Shown: positions 30,783-40,872 of the stretch, piece by piece
Numbering within the stretch: position 1 is the stretch's first letter
Layout of the letters: each line of letters opens with the position of its first letter
Origin: Diplonema japonicum
Taxonomy: Eukaryota; Euglenozoa; Diplonemea; Diplonemida; Diplonemidae
DNA: 64,000 bases
Assembly: GCA_964019335.1 (NCBI GenBank)
Contig: OZ025700.1
Coordinates: forward strand, 62,001-126,000
Reading direction: 5' to 3'
The notes under the pieces: generated by a model
Seen by the model: the letters and a program-made list of their open reading frames with translations, nothing else
What the model was told of the DNA's origin: nothing
Databases searched by the model: none
Made by a program: the position numbers and the translations under genes

Positions 30783-33500
30783 TTAAAATGCCTCCACTTC
30801 AGATAAACCGATGATGGGGATGGTGCGCGAAGTGAGGATAAGGTTGCAGAGTGGGTACAGTTGCTGTTGCTGTACCTGAGCGACGACCTTAGTGAAGCGC
30901 CCCGTGATGAGAGACTTGGCAGCTTGCTTGAGACGGCGCCGGCTCTTCTTTTCTTGCAGCTTGCCTGCGCCCCACTCTTCGGGGGTGGCGTAAGGATGCA
31001 CTGTTGTTCGTGGGCGGGTCCAACCCCCAAGCCGTCGTTTCATGAAACCCAAAAGAGCTGGGAACTCTGCTTGTCTAGCCTTGTCTCGAGAGACTTCCGT
31101 GCACTCCTTCGTGGGTTCCACACGTTCAGGGAAGATATAATTACAGAGCATTCCCTCTAGGTCCTGCACATCGTGCTGCCATTGTTCATGTTTGTCACCT
31201 TTGTCTTCACTCAGCGCATCGAGTTTTCTCAGTACTATGCTGACGAAGGCTTCCACAGCATCGTTGGTGGCGTCAGTTATCTCGAGATCGCAAGTGGTCA
31301 TTGTGTCGTGAAGGGATTTCACCACCACAGGCCGCGTGGCAAACAGTTGTCCATCATTCTCGACTGATGTCTTTGTGACGTTCATCTCAAAAATGGTACG
31401 GAATTTAAGCACCCTGCTCAGTATCTGCCGCCGCAAGGTTGCTATCAGCAATGACTCCCCTTCCAAGGTTACATCGAATTGCCTCAGGATCGGAAGCTTG
31501 TCCGTCAGTGTATCAACAACTAATTCTGGCAACGCGCACCCAACGTATTTTAGCGCCGCCTTGTCGCTCATTGGTACGTGCCCATATAGATTCTCCACCA
31601 AACTACACCAATCCCCAGCCTGTATCACCAGCTCGTCCACTCGTTTTTGCGTTAAAAACGGTGCTATTGCTTCCCTGATCTGGTCCAATTGTACTTCGAC
31701 CTGAACCACGACCCACAGCCCGATCCTGCGCTCTAAGCAGCTCAGGAACATGTTCACTACAGGGTCCTGTCTTATCGATGCGCACCCATCAAGCAGGCTG
31801 TACATCATGCTTATCTCGTGGTCGCCGAAGGTGTGGCTCATGTACTTGCCTAGATACCTTGTAAAAGGCAACAAGGGCAGTTTAGCCATCCCAAAGCCTT
31901 TGAGCTCCTCCTCAGACACGAGTTTGAATATGTCCCTTATGATGCTGTGGATCTGCTGCCGTGACAAGCCTACGGAAGGAAGCTGTTCATGCTCCCATCG
32001 TAGGGGCGGTGGGACAGCACTGCTGCTTCCCATCGGTGCGAAGGTGACATCGTGCGGAACGACATCGTCCGTGCCAGCTAGCTGGAGGGAGATGTCTTTC
32101 TGCTTCACCATTGCGGCGATCATTGCGTTGGAGTTGTACAGCAAGGTGCGCAACTCCCCCAACACCTTCGCAGCGCGCGCGACAGCTTCACGTGTGTTGC
32201 TGCATTTCACCGGGAACTGCGCCTCGCTGTTACCACCAGGGGGCAGCACCGTGGCATTCGCCAACCTACTTATCCTGGGCCGCGGTGTGAGGTTCTCAGT
32301 AGAAGCTGTACTTATCTTGTTCTGCGAGGGGACGTTCTTTTTCTTCAGAAGATTCTCCTTCAAGTTGATTATCTGTTCCTCTAAGTTGTCGATGTCGCAC
32401 TGCTTCACAACCAGCTTCTCTTCCAGTGTAGCCAGGTCCTGCCTCACCCTGTAGTTGGAGGTCAGTTCGCTGTACAGTTGCTTATTGACGTTCACGACTT
32501 CTTTTTCCGCGCTCTGCGCACGCAGCTCGGTTTCGATAAGTTTTGCCTGAAGCTCTTCTTCCTGTACCTTGAGCGTCCGGATGGTGTGCACATACCCACG
32601 GCGTTGGCTTTCCCATTCGATGCACTGCAACTTAAAATCCGCCATTTTCTGTGACATGGACTCGGACTCGTTCTTGGCGTTCGCTCTCACTTGTTCCAAG
32701 TCTTCTGTGAGCAACCTGTTCGCATGCACCAGCCTTGCCACGCGGCCCCTGTACGTGTCATGCAGCTTCTCCAGCTCTTTCTTGCTGTGTGACGCCAGCC
32801 TGCTCAGTTCGTTGTTGTACCGTGCTTGGTGTCGGGAGTTTTCTTTCTCGAGACTTTCCATCTTCATCGCCACGCATTTTATCAGCACTGCAGCAACATG
32901 GCGCACCTCGGTGTCGTAATTGGTGTGTTCCTCTAGAACGCCCAGCACGGCCACTAAATGCTCCATAAACTGCGCCTTCGAGAGCGAGCACAGATTCAGC
33001 TCATCGTTCAGGGGTTTTAGGACGGCTGTGAACACGCCGAACTTCGACTCAGCCTCGCTATCGTCATCTGAACTATCAGCAGGTATCCAAGGCATGTCGT
33101 AGCATGAGCCTAATGGACGGCGTAAGTTTCTATTTGGAGTTCTCGGAGTTCCTCCTTGACTAAATGCACTACGACTGTTCGGGCTTCCTCTTGGAGTGCG
33201 TGGGCTTTTTCCTGGAGTGCGTGGGCTGCGTGGGCTTCCTCTTGTGTTGCGCGGGCTTCCGTGCAAGAAGCCAAAAGGATTGTACTTTTTACTCTTTTTT
33301 TGACCAAGTAGCAAAAACGAATTGCTCAATTTCAGGATTGGCTGTGTCTTGTCATCGGGCCTGACATTCTGTTGGGAGGACAACGCAATGGAAACCTGTT
33401 TGAAAGGTTTCTTGTTCTTTTGCACACTAAGTCCACCATTCCTGAATCTAAAACTCTCCCTCGCATTAGATGGCTTCGTGGGGGCAATGCCCCCCGGCAT
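30783..33500 (-). CDS. Large coiled-coil protein with Ser-Pro-rich head, function unknown
   Basis: 905 residues, no intron. Residues about 80-130 are a basic array of SPR/TPR motifs (SPRNTRGSPRSPRTPGKSPR), typical of proline-directed kinase sites and microtubule or DNA contacts. Residues about 200-390 are a long coiled coil. Residues about 480-890 are helical with no recognised family; a hydrophobic stretch ERRIGLWVVVQVEVQL is amphipathic and not a clear membrane span. The start is the ATG 8 nt after a CACACCAG acceptor; an upstream ATG lies before that acceptor and is out of frame. Likely a cytoskeletal or tethering scaffold; nothing more can be said. Confidence 0.75.
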   Translation of the reverse strand: MPGGIAPTKPSNARESFRFRNGGLSVQKNKKPFKQVSIALSSQQNVRPDDKTQPILKLSNSFLLLGQKKSKKYNPFGFLHGSPRNTRGSPRSPRTPGKSPRTPRGSPNSRSAFSQGGTPRTPNRNLRRPLGSCYDMPWIPADSSDDDSEAESKFGVFTAVLKPLNDELNLCSLSKAQFMEHLVAVLGVLEEHTNYDTEVRHVAAVLIKCVAMKMESLEKENSRHQARYNNELSRLASHSKKELEKLHDTYRGRVARLVHANRLLTEDLEQVRANAKNESESMSQKMADFKLQCIEWESQRRGYVHTIRTLKVQEEELQAKLIETELRAQSAEKEVVNVNKQLYSELTSNYRVRQDLATLEEKLVVKQCDIDNLEEQIINLKENLLKKKNVPSQNKISTASTENLTPRPRISRLANATVLPPGGNSEAQFPVKCSNTREAVARAAKVLGELRTLLYNSNAMIAAMVKQKDISLQLAGTDDVVPHDVTFAPMGSSSAVPPPLRWEHEQLPSVGLSRQQIHSIIRDIFKLVSEEELKGFGMAKLPLLPFTRYLGKYMSHTFGDHEISMMYSLLDGCASIRQDPVVNMFLSCLERRIGLWVVVQVEVQLDQIREAIAPFLTQKRVDELVIQAGDWCSLVENLYGHVPMSDKAALKYVGCALPELVVDTLTDKLPILRQFDVTLEGESLLIATLRRQILSRVLKFRTIFEMNVTKTSVENDGQLFATRPVVVKSLHDTMTTCDLEITDATNDAVEAFVSIVLRKLDALSEDKGDKHEQWQHDVQDLEGMLCNYIFPERVEPTKECTEVSRDKARQAEFPALLGFMKRRLGGWTRPRTTVHPYATPEEWGAGKLQEKKSRRRLKQAAKSLITGRFTKVVAQVQQQQLYPLCNLILTSRTIPIIGLSEVEAF

Positions 33501-33557
33501 GTTCGTGCCTGGTGTGCGGTGTGACCATCGTGAGCGTGAATAATACTCGGTAGGTAC

Positions 33558-35151
33558 TCAGTTGCCTAAAATCTCATCGAGGTTTGCGTTACGGAGCTTT
33601 GAAGGAGCGTAGAGAGCGCGGATGAGGGAAGCTAGTTCCTCTGGCGTAATGGGGGATATGGTGTCTGTTTGTAGATGAAAACCCATACAAGACAAGCATA
33701 CCTGATCTTACCATCTCCATAATGCCGGCCATGGTTGGTGCAGTGAGGATACCAAGGAGGGACTCGAACCTGTTCCTGCTGGGGAGGTACTCCTGAGAAA
33801 TTCGTTTGGCCTCCGCTTCGGCTCGTGAAGTGAGATCCAACTCAGATGCGTCGACAAACCAACCCTAGTGACGTGGTGTGGGTGGTCAGCATACCTCGAA
33901 AAATTGGAAATACGAAAAGTGCTCCACTAGACACTCACATTCGTCTTTGTCGATGTCCTGCATGGCCACGGTTGTGTCGCAGCACCAGCTGAGGACGATT
34001 TCTGAAAGCGTCCCCAAACACTCCCTGAACGTCTCGATCGGGAGAATTGACCTCCACAGTTGGTTCACCTGTTTCAACTGCTGCATTAATCTACTCAACC
34101 CCGTAGAGACCGTGCTCAGCCTGTCCTCCTTGTGAGACTCTAATGCTTCCCCCACAGTAGCAAGCTCCCTTTGTACCTCTTCAACCTGTACATCCACAAC
34201 AGAAGCGAGGGATGCTTTGGAAAGTCTCCCGAGCAGAGGGGCCAGTCTGTCGAAGTCTTCCTTGCAGGCTGCAGGGAGCATGGTCTGGATGAGTGCAGCG
34301 TGCATCTCCATGAACAGGGAATCGCAATACAGCAACAACCCCACAGCGGAGCTCGCCGATTTTTGGTGCAGGGGCATGATCGCGCAGTAAAGCTCGAACA
34401 ACCGCATGGCAAGGTCCTGGGTGCGCGTGGTGTGCTCATCACCTTCTACAGAAACAAGGTCGTAGAGGAGGATCGCAAGCTGTGAGACTGATACTGTCAC
34501 CTTGCACTTAGGGAAGACATGCGGGTTCCGCAACATGTCGGTGGCGTCTCGCTGCGAGGTGTACCGTACGTTAACTGTGGAGACATCGCTTGCCCACATG
34601 GAGGGTGCTTGCAGCTTGTTTCTGTATGAAGTCAGGTACTGCAGCACCTGCGCGTCGTAGAACGACTCCTTCAAGGGGTGCACCCAGTGGTCCGTCGAGT
34701 GCTGCACCCATTCCTCGTCAAATACTCTCCACACGGAGTCACAAGCCGCACCTGCCAACAGGCGGGACACGAGATGTCCCTCGTGCTGTTTGAGCTGTGC
34801 TTCAAGCTCATTCTTGTCGACACCCATGTCGCCATCGATGCCATCCAGCAACGAGTGCCCCTTGTGTATCAGAGGTACCACCTCAGATATCGGTCTCGCA
34901 AGCACTGCCTTATCCACGTCGTCGATGACTGTTTTGACCCGTTGCACCTGCTCTAAGGTCTTGATGTGCTTCTTAATGGCTTCGATCTTTTCGAACTTCT
35001 CTTCGTACTCTTTCATCCCCATCGCGTACATAGCCTCCTTCCTCCTGTACCGCTTCACCCCTCCCAACAGATCCCCAGGAATCACATCTTCTGGTACCTG
35101 CAGCGGACAGCTGTCCACCACTTCTGCTATTTCCCTACAAACATCTTCCAT
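33558..35151 (-). CDS. ZW10: ZW10 family protein (Golgi-ER tether / kinetochore)
   Basis: Three exons, 33895-35151, 33702-33864 and 33558-33664, with introns of 30 nt (GTATGC...CACTAG) and 37 nt (GTATGC...AAACAG); 508 residues. The C-terminal half shows the ZW10 pattern: FRECLGTLSEIVLSWCC followed by MQDIDKDEC, a conserved middle, and an ending SPITPEELASLIRALY like the last helix of ZW10. In other eukaryotes ZW10 is part of the Dsl1/NRZ complex that tethers Golgi-to-ER vesicles and, in animals, of the RZZ kinetochore complex. The protein is shorter than the usual 700-780 residues; the N-terminal coiled coil is reduced. The start follows TTGCAAACCGTTCAG by 6 nt. Confidence 0.68.
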
Positions 35152-35246
35152 TTCTTCCTGAACGGTTTGCAAAAGGTACGGGCGAACGGGCATCAACAAC
35201 AACAAAAAAGGATACGGTTAAAAAAAGACAAGACGCTGGAAAGCAT

Positions 35247-36308
35247 CTACCACAAGAGCGTGTTTCTGGCTTCTTTCGGGAACAGATCAATGATATTCTG
35301 GAACCCCCCTGCGGCTGCCAGCAGCATAGGTGTGTACCCCTCACTGTCCTTCACGTACAGGTCGATGTCTTCGCACTGCAGCAGTCGCTGTGCGCAAGCA
35401 GTGTGCCCGTTGAGTGCTGCGATGGAGAGAGCAGAACGGCCTTCTTTAGATTTTGTGTTGACGCTGGCGCCACTGAACAGGAGCCGTGAGGCAATATCGG
35501 ACCAGCCGTAGCAGACAGCCAGCATGAGGGCTGTGTAGCCCTTACAGCAACAGCACTCCGTGTTCGCCTCTCCATAGAGGAGCTCTTCCACCACTGCGGT
35601 GTTGCCTTTCATGGATGCAAGCATCAGAGGCGTGAGTCCGTAGTGGTCACGATTGTTTGTAACCCTTTTGTCAACGTGCATGAGCAGCCCCAGCACAACG
35701 CGATCCTCACCTGCCTCCGCTGCGTAGTGCAGCATGGTTCGGCCTGTGGAGCTTTCCATTACAGAGAAGTCCATTTTGCTAGGACCCAGTCCCTGTGCTT
35801 CAGCGGCAAGGTCTTCCACCCGTGAGGAGGGAAACAGCACCTCTAGCAGCCTCCCGAACCTGCCCCTATGGACATCCGCCAGCAGTATGTCTGAAGTCAG
35901 CTGCCGCTGCGTTTCTTGAAAGGAGAACGGGTCGTCCTCCTCGTCACTTTCATACTTCTGCACAATGACGGCCTCCTGGAACAGCACTTTCGTCTTTACA
36001 GAACTCAAGTCTGCCGTCTTCTGCTTGTCGAAGCAATCTTCGCAAATATCAAACGAAGGGAAGCACGTCTTGCAATGGTGTGCATGGCTGTACCTCAGCT
36101 TCCTGCAGAAGCTGCAGCAATACGACCCAGTGCCGTCAAACTTGTACTTATGTGTCTTGATTTCGCGCTTGATCTTGACCGTCCCGGTAATTTCAAGGTT
36201 ATTCAGCTTCAAGAGTGGCAAGGGGTGCTCGTGTGTCGTGATGGTCGCAGCTTGCTCCGCGATAATGCGGAGCTTCTCCGCCGTGTTCCCAAAGCCTCTC
36301 GTCTTCAT
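35247..36308 (-). CDS. Cys/His zinc-binding plus ankyrin-repeat protein
   Basis: 353 residues, no intron. Residues about 50-95 have HKYKFDGTGSYCCSFC, SHAHHCKTC and FDICEDCF, a C1/ZZ-like zinc-binding pattern that may bind a peptide or lipid. Residues about 190-345 are four to five ankyrin repeats (GRTMLHYAAEAGEDRVV, GLTPLMLASMKGNTAVV, GYTALMLAVCYGWSDIA, GRSALSIAALNGHTACA, GYTPMLLAAAGGFQNII). Probably an adaptor. An out-of-frame ATG lies 8 nt upstream of the chosen start. Confidence 0.75.
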   Translation of the reverse strand: MKTRGFGNTAEKLRIIAEQAATITTHEHPLPLLKLNNLEITGTVKIKREIKTHKYKFDGTGSYCCSFCRKLRYSHAHHCKTCFPSFDICEDCFDKQKTADLSSVKTKVLFQEAVIVQKYESDEEDDPFSFQETQRQLTSDILLADVHRGRFGRLLEVLFPSSRVEDLAAEAQGLGPSKMDFSVMESSTGRTMLHYAAEAGEDRVVLGLLMHVDKRVTNNRDHYGLTPLMLASMKGNTAVVEELLYGEANTECCCCKGYTALMLAVCYGWSDIASRLLFSGASVNTKSKEGRSALSIAALNGHTACAQRLLQCEDIDLYVKDSEGYTPMLLAAAGGFQNIIDLFPKEARNTLLW

Positions 36309-36432
36309 GTTCCATGAGTGTAGCTGCCCTTGTTACAAAAAGAAAACCTACAAAAAGCAACACAGAAAAGAAAAAAGAAAAAGTTCAGACTGTGTAATGA
36401 GAGATTGTGTGCATATAAAATGCAACCAAGGG

Positions 36433-37665
36433 TCAGAGACCATGTTCGAACCAAGTGTTCAGCTCCATGTAGAACTTGAGCCCTTCGTGTATGGGCGGTG
36501 CGATGGAAGGGGGATGGCTTCGGGAGCCGTGATGGTACCAAGGCTCGGAGGATACATAATAACAGATGCCTTCATGCATAAGGTGGTTCAGTTTAAGGAA
36601 GACAAATCGTGCTGTGGTGTCCGCAGCCTCGACAAGCACTCCGCTTTGGCTTGGCAGGGCGTACTTGACGTCGAGGGGCTTCAGCCCGCAGGCACGCAAA
36701 ATAGCCGTGAGCAGCTCCATGAAGGGAATTGCAGGCACACCCTGCTTAAAGACAAGATGTATAATAGACAGGCCGCAGTGGTGTTTCACCTGCCTGGCGG
36801 CATGCGGTGGTCTGATCCACATTTCTCTCTTGCTGTGCTGGTCCCGCAGCTTGATGCACTGTGTCCCCAGCAGCATGACCTGCCTGTCAAACTGCACGTA
36901 AAAGTGCTTGTCCTTGCACTGCCTTTCGTATTCCACCACCTGTGCACCGACAGCCTCCTCCAGTCCCTCGATAACGTCCCCGTCACGCCACTCGTTCGGC
37001 ACGTTCTCTATGATGGCTGCTTGCGTGTACTTTTTCACACAACAGGAGCAGGTGAATTTTTCACACCCTTCGCACTTTAGAAGCTCAGCAGGGTGAAGGG
37101 TATACTCCTCATTCTTTTCGATGACCAGTTGTGTGCAAGGGGACCTGTTGAGACGCGTGGAGTGGTATTGGTGGATTGACCTCTCAGAGCAGTTAAGGCA
37201 GAAGGGTGCTTTGCAGGTCACGCAGTATCGAGTACCGAGCTGGTCGCAGGGACACGCGTTCTTGAGAAGCCATTTGCTGAGGAGGAAGCACGTGTTTGTA
37301 GGGGTGGGGGAAGTGATGGTTGTACTGGGTTTGTGTTCACAGCAAGGGTTCGGAGTGGTTTTTATCGTTGGGACGGCTGCCCATTGCTTGAAGAGGGAGT
37401 ACCATGTTTGGTCTGAGGCAGGACACAAATCGAGGACTGGGACATAGGTTTGTTCGGTGGTTTTCACCAAGGATGGACGCAGCCCAGTGGCTGTCACCAC
37501 ATCGAGTTTCAAGGAAACTCGTTTTCTTCCTTCGATGTACAACCACAACACCTTGCTCCTGGGGGTATTCTCGTCACTCATCTCAAAGATGGCGTCGGAG
37601 GCATTCCTACTTTGTCTATAGAGTTCTAGTTCTTCTGACAGCGATGCACCGTTTGCAAGAGGCAT
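36433..37665 (-). CDS. Cys-rich (B-box-like) protein, function unknown
   Basis: 410 residues, no intron. Residues about 145-180 read CPCDQLGTRYCVTCKAPFC and then CSERSIHQYH, a B-box-like cross-brace. A second Cys cluster follows (LKCEGCEKFTCSCCVKKY). The C-terminal 190 residues are globular without a known family; RFVFLKLNHLMHEGICYYV and repeated WxxH pairs stand out. The start is the first ATG, directly after A11-GAAA. Neighbouring zinc-finger genes lie on both sides. Confidence 0.7.
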   Translation of the reverse strand: MPLANGASLSEELELYRQSRNASDAIFEMSDENTPRSKVLWLYIEGRKRVSLKLDVVTATGLRPSLVKTTEQTYVPVLDLCPASDQTWYSLFKQWAAVPTIKTTPNPCCEHKPSTTITSPTPTNTCFLLSKWLLKNACPCDQLGTRYCVTCKAPFCLNCSERSIHQYHSTRLNRSPCTQLVIEKNEEYTLHPAELLKCEGCEKFTCSCCVKKYTQAAIIENVPNEWRDGDVIEGLEEAVGAQVVEYERQCKDKHFYVQFDRQVMLLGTQCIKLRDQHSKREMWIRPPHAARQVKHHCGLSIIHLVFKQGVPAIPFMELLTAILRACGLKPLDVKYALPSQSGVLVEAADTTARFVFLKLNHLMHEGICYYVSSEPWYHHGSRSHPPSIAPPIHEGLKFYMELNTWFEHGL

Positions 37666-38593
37666 TTTCTTTTTTTTTTTATTTGTTTGTTTCCTAATAG
37701 AAATAATTGAGAAGAACACAAAAACTTTTTATTAAAAAAAAGGATAAGAAACGAATACAGATGGGAGGACAGGCTAAATAAAAAAAAAAAAAAAGAAAGA
37801 AAAATCAAAGGAACTGAAGGGACGTGAGGAGAAGGGGCAGAGAAGATACCAAATACATATATTAAAAAAAAAAAAAAAAAAAAGAGACATTTAAGGGTAC
37901 CTGCGGTATGTGGCAGGACGCCTGATTTTTTAGGACGCCTGAAAAAAAAAAAGGAGAAGATTCAGGAGAAGCCTTTGTAACGACCCAAAAAAAAAAAAAA
38001 AACACAATAATAATCACACCGGTCGCGTCCTTCACACGATTCCCCCTTTTTTTTTACTCTCTACTTTTCCTATCTCTTTTTTTTTCCCAAGTATCAACCC
38101 CCTTAGTGTGAATACAAACAGAAATGTTTATAAATTTAAAGATCAAATGTCGGCCCCACCTCCTTTCCATAACAAGTAAGGACCACAGAGGAAGGTTATA
38201 GGAAATGACATTGAAGAGAAGAGAGGGGGGAGGAAAAAAAAGGGGGGGGGGGAACTCCATATTATTTTTCTCCAATCGCACCCGCGTCGTGTTTTGAACG
38301 AACAACTTTCATCATGGAAAAAAGGTAGAAGGTTTTTAAAAGGCAGCTTTTACCGAAGAATATGGAAAGGCAACGTATGCAAAAAAAAAAAAAAAAAAAA
38401 AAAAAAGCAAATGATGAACAAAGAGGGGAGGAGTAAGGGGGGTATAATCTATCATTTTGCTTTTTCTTTCTATCTTCTATCAAGCGCTCACGTTCCCTCA
38501 AACTCCTTTTTTTTTCCCCCTCGGGTCCCACAATCGCAACAGAGCGAGATGGGATCCCCCTTTAAAATAAAATAAAATAAAATAAATTCTATC
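37666..38593. other. Low-complexity spacer with a dispersed repeat
   Basis: No gene seen. Contains the second copy of the 42-bp repeat, A runs up to 25 long near 38380-38406, and an AAAAT repeat next to the stop codon of the following gene. Confidence 0.75.
37884..37925. repeat. 42-bp dispersed repeat, copy 2
   Basis: Identical to 10896-10937 and again placed directly after an A run (20 A). The last 11 bp (AGGACGCCTGA) are repeated once more at 37932-37942. Confidence 0.85.
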
Positions 38594-40703
38594 TTACGGC
38601 TTAGCCGCTTTGCATCGTGTGCAGGTTGTCCTTGCGGACCAGTTTTTATTGGCGCACGAAAAGCAGGTCCAGTCTGCAGTTGATACTGGGACCGTGTGTA
38701 TTCGCTCTGCCAGCGCTTTGAAGGGTGTTGCACTGGGGCTCCCGACTGATGGAGAGGCAGTGGCAGTGGGGAGAGACGGTTTTTTCCCGATCGCAGAAGT
38801 GCTGCTGCTCTCAGAAAACCGTCGGTAAAGGGGATTGTTAAGAGGTAAAGGAGGGGCCGAGGGCGTCACCCCCGCAATAACCGAAGACCGTGACCCGCTG
38901 CTGCCCGAACTCAGAGTTTTCCCTGTTGGGGGCATGAACCGAGACACAACAGGGGCTTCCACTTCCTCCTCTTTTTTATGTCTTGTAACGACACGTTTGT
39001 GAGACGGTGGTGGTGGGGGTTGAATGGGAACAGGAGGCCTTGAAGGTACAGGTGGTTTCCCGCCGCTGCTGTTTGACTTCGCGGACTGCATGCTGCTGTC
39101 GTCGTGCTCGCTTGGCTTTGCCGTTGCTGCCTGGGGCATCTCGTCCACCTCCTCGAACAGCTTCCGGACGTGGTCCTTCAACAGCTTCAGTTTGTGATAA
39201 TTGATATCACACTCAGCGCATAGCAATCCACACCTGTTGCACTTCACCTGTGCCTCTTCCTGCCCGCACTCCTCGCACTTCGCGGTTCTATCCTGCTCTG
39301 TTAGGAGCACCACATCATCCGGTTCGTCCCACCCGCGGATCATGTCGTAGTAGTTGTCATCCCGTTCTGCCCTAGCGTCGGTGCCCAGCAGCAGCCGTCC
39401 TGTGTTTTGTGTGTTTTAGGGTAGAGGGCATACTTGGTTCTGTTTTGCAGTGGGGTGCAAGTTGTATTATTTTTTTGTCCCGTTTGAAGACCCTTCTGTG
39501 CTTCCCGCTGGCCTTGTCCTGCAACATGATTGTCAACAGCACCTCGTGGTCCAAAAACTCCCCCACCGACGCCAGCACCGTGAAGGTTGGCAGAACATAA
39601 GGCAGTATTATGAAGAAGACGACGAAGGAAGGGAAGAAGCACAGGGCAATGAGCGCGATACTCTTCGGCCTGTCGTTGTCCTGCGAGCCGATGATCCAGA
39701 GACGGTAGGAGAAGTTCACGACAGTCGTCGCGAGATAAAACACCTGGTAGAGGAGCATGGTCTGGATAAGCATGACGTTCACGTGTGGGGAACCGAACCA
39801 GAAGTGCGAAGACTGTGCTTGCTTTGGCTTGTGAGCGCCCTCTTGACACATTTCCTGCACGTTTGTGGCAAAGTCCTGGAACTCCCTGCGCACCTTTGCG
39901 GCCAGCACGATGAGGACGAGGAGGGGACCGAATCCCACAATCAACACCCAAAGCCCGATGGTGGCAAGCGGATTGTCGGAAATAGTGATGGTAATATAGT
40001 CAGTAACAGCAGCCAGAAGGCACAGCACACCGAGCATGGCCCACGAGCTTTCACGAAGGTCGAGGAAGTCAAGCATGAACTTCCGCTGCATCTTCATCAT
40101 GTAGCGTGAGAAGGACACGCAGATGAACTTTCCGGGGAGGTTCTGGCGGAAGAACCTCAAGCAGGAGAGCATTCTGTTCCCATTGCGAACGGACCTGATG
40201 TAGGCATTCAAGAAGGCAGCCCTGTCGTTGTCGGTGAGAGCGGGGTCGTTCTCGATCTCTGACACCCTGTGCTCGAACCGCTCCCATTTCCACCACGAGG
40301 AGCTCACTGTGACAAAGAGCGAGGTCACCAGGGTGATGAACATGATGGCCATAACGAAGATGACAAAGTGCACGTAGTGGAAAAGCGGCGCATCGATCAG
40401 CGCGGCGCCGCCCAAATTTTCGAACAGTACCAAAAGAGCTGATATACCTCCCAGGATCATGACCTCCTCTGTGATGTGGTGTACCACAGCCGTTCCGCTC
40501 CTCGACTTCACCTCGTGGTGCAGCGTGTGCACACTCAGTTCCAGCACCATTGTGATCCCAAACACCACGAAATACATGAACATCACGTCCCAATGCTTCT
40601 CATCGATCAGCGTCCCTAACGCGAAGATGCTGACCCCGCCCGCGCCCTGCGCCCCCGCCACCCACGAGAGCAATACAAGCAACTGCAAAAACATCGGAAA
40701 CAT
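38594..40703 (-). CDS. Mlo-family 7-TM protein fused to B-box-like and RanBP2 zinc fingers
   Basis: Two exons, 39434-40703 and 38594-39399, with a 34-nt intron (GTATGC...AACACAG) that removes an in-frame stop; 691 residues. After a signal peptide (MFPMFLQLLVLLSWVAG) come about seven membrane spans with Mlo landmarks: EEVMILGGISALL, LFHYVHFVIFVMAIM, SSSWWKWERFE, LRFFRQN, and HFWFGSPHVNVMLIQTMLLYQ. Mlo proteins are plasma-membrane proteins known from plants, algae and some protists; several act as calcium channels. The cytosolic tail then has a B-box-like finger (CEECGQEEAQVKCNRC, CAECDINYH), a Pro-rich linker and a C-terminal RanBP2-type finger (WTCFSCANKNWSARTTCTRC). Fused only if the intron is real; both sides keep frame across it. 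Confidence 0.78.
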
Positions 40704-40872
40704 TTTTTCGAAGAAAATCACGGCATGATTTGTGTACCCTCTCCCTGAGTTTTGTACATATGAAGAACGGGAGAAAACCACAATAAGTACTTTTTTTTTA
40801 AAAATATAGGAAGCGGATGGAGAGGTAGGGAAAAAAAAAAACATAAAAATAAATATAGCAAGACGTTTCTCG

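Noticed and set aside
35965-37080. 371-codon plus-strand open frame
   Set aside because: It crosses the 5' end of one minus-strand gene and the body of another, has no recognisable domain, and is antisense to Cys-rich and ankyrin coding sequence.
39340-39951. 203-codon minus-strand frame overlapping the Mlo-like gene
   Set aside because: It is the other-frame shadow of the membrane-span coding sequence; the Mlo motifs are in the neighbouring frame.
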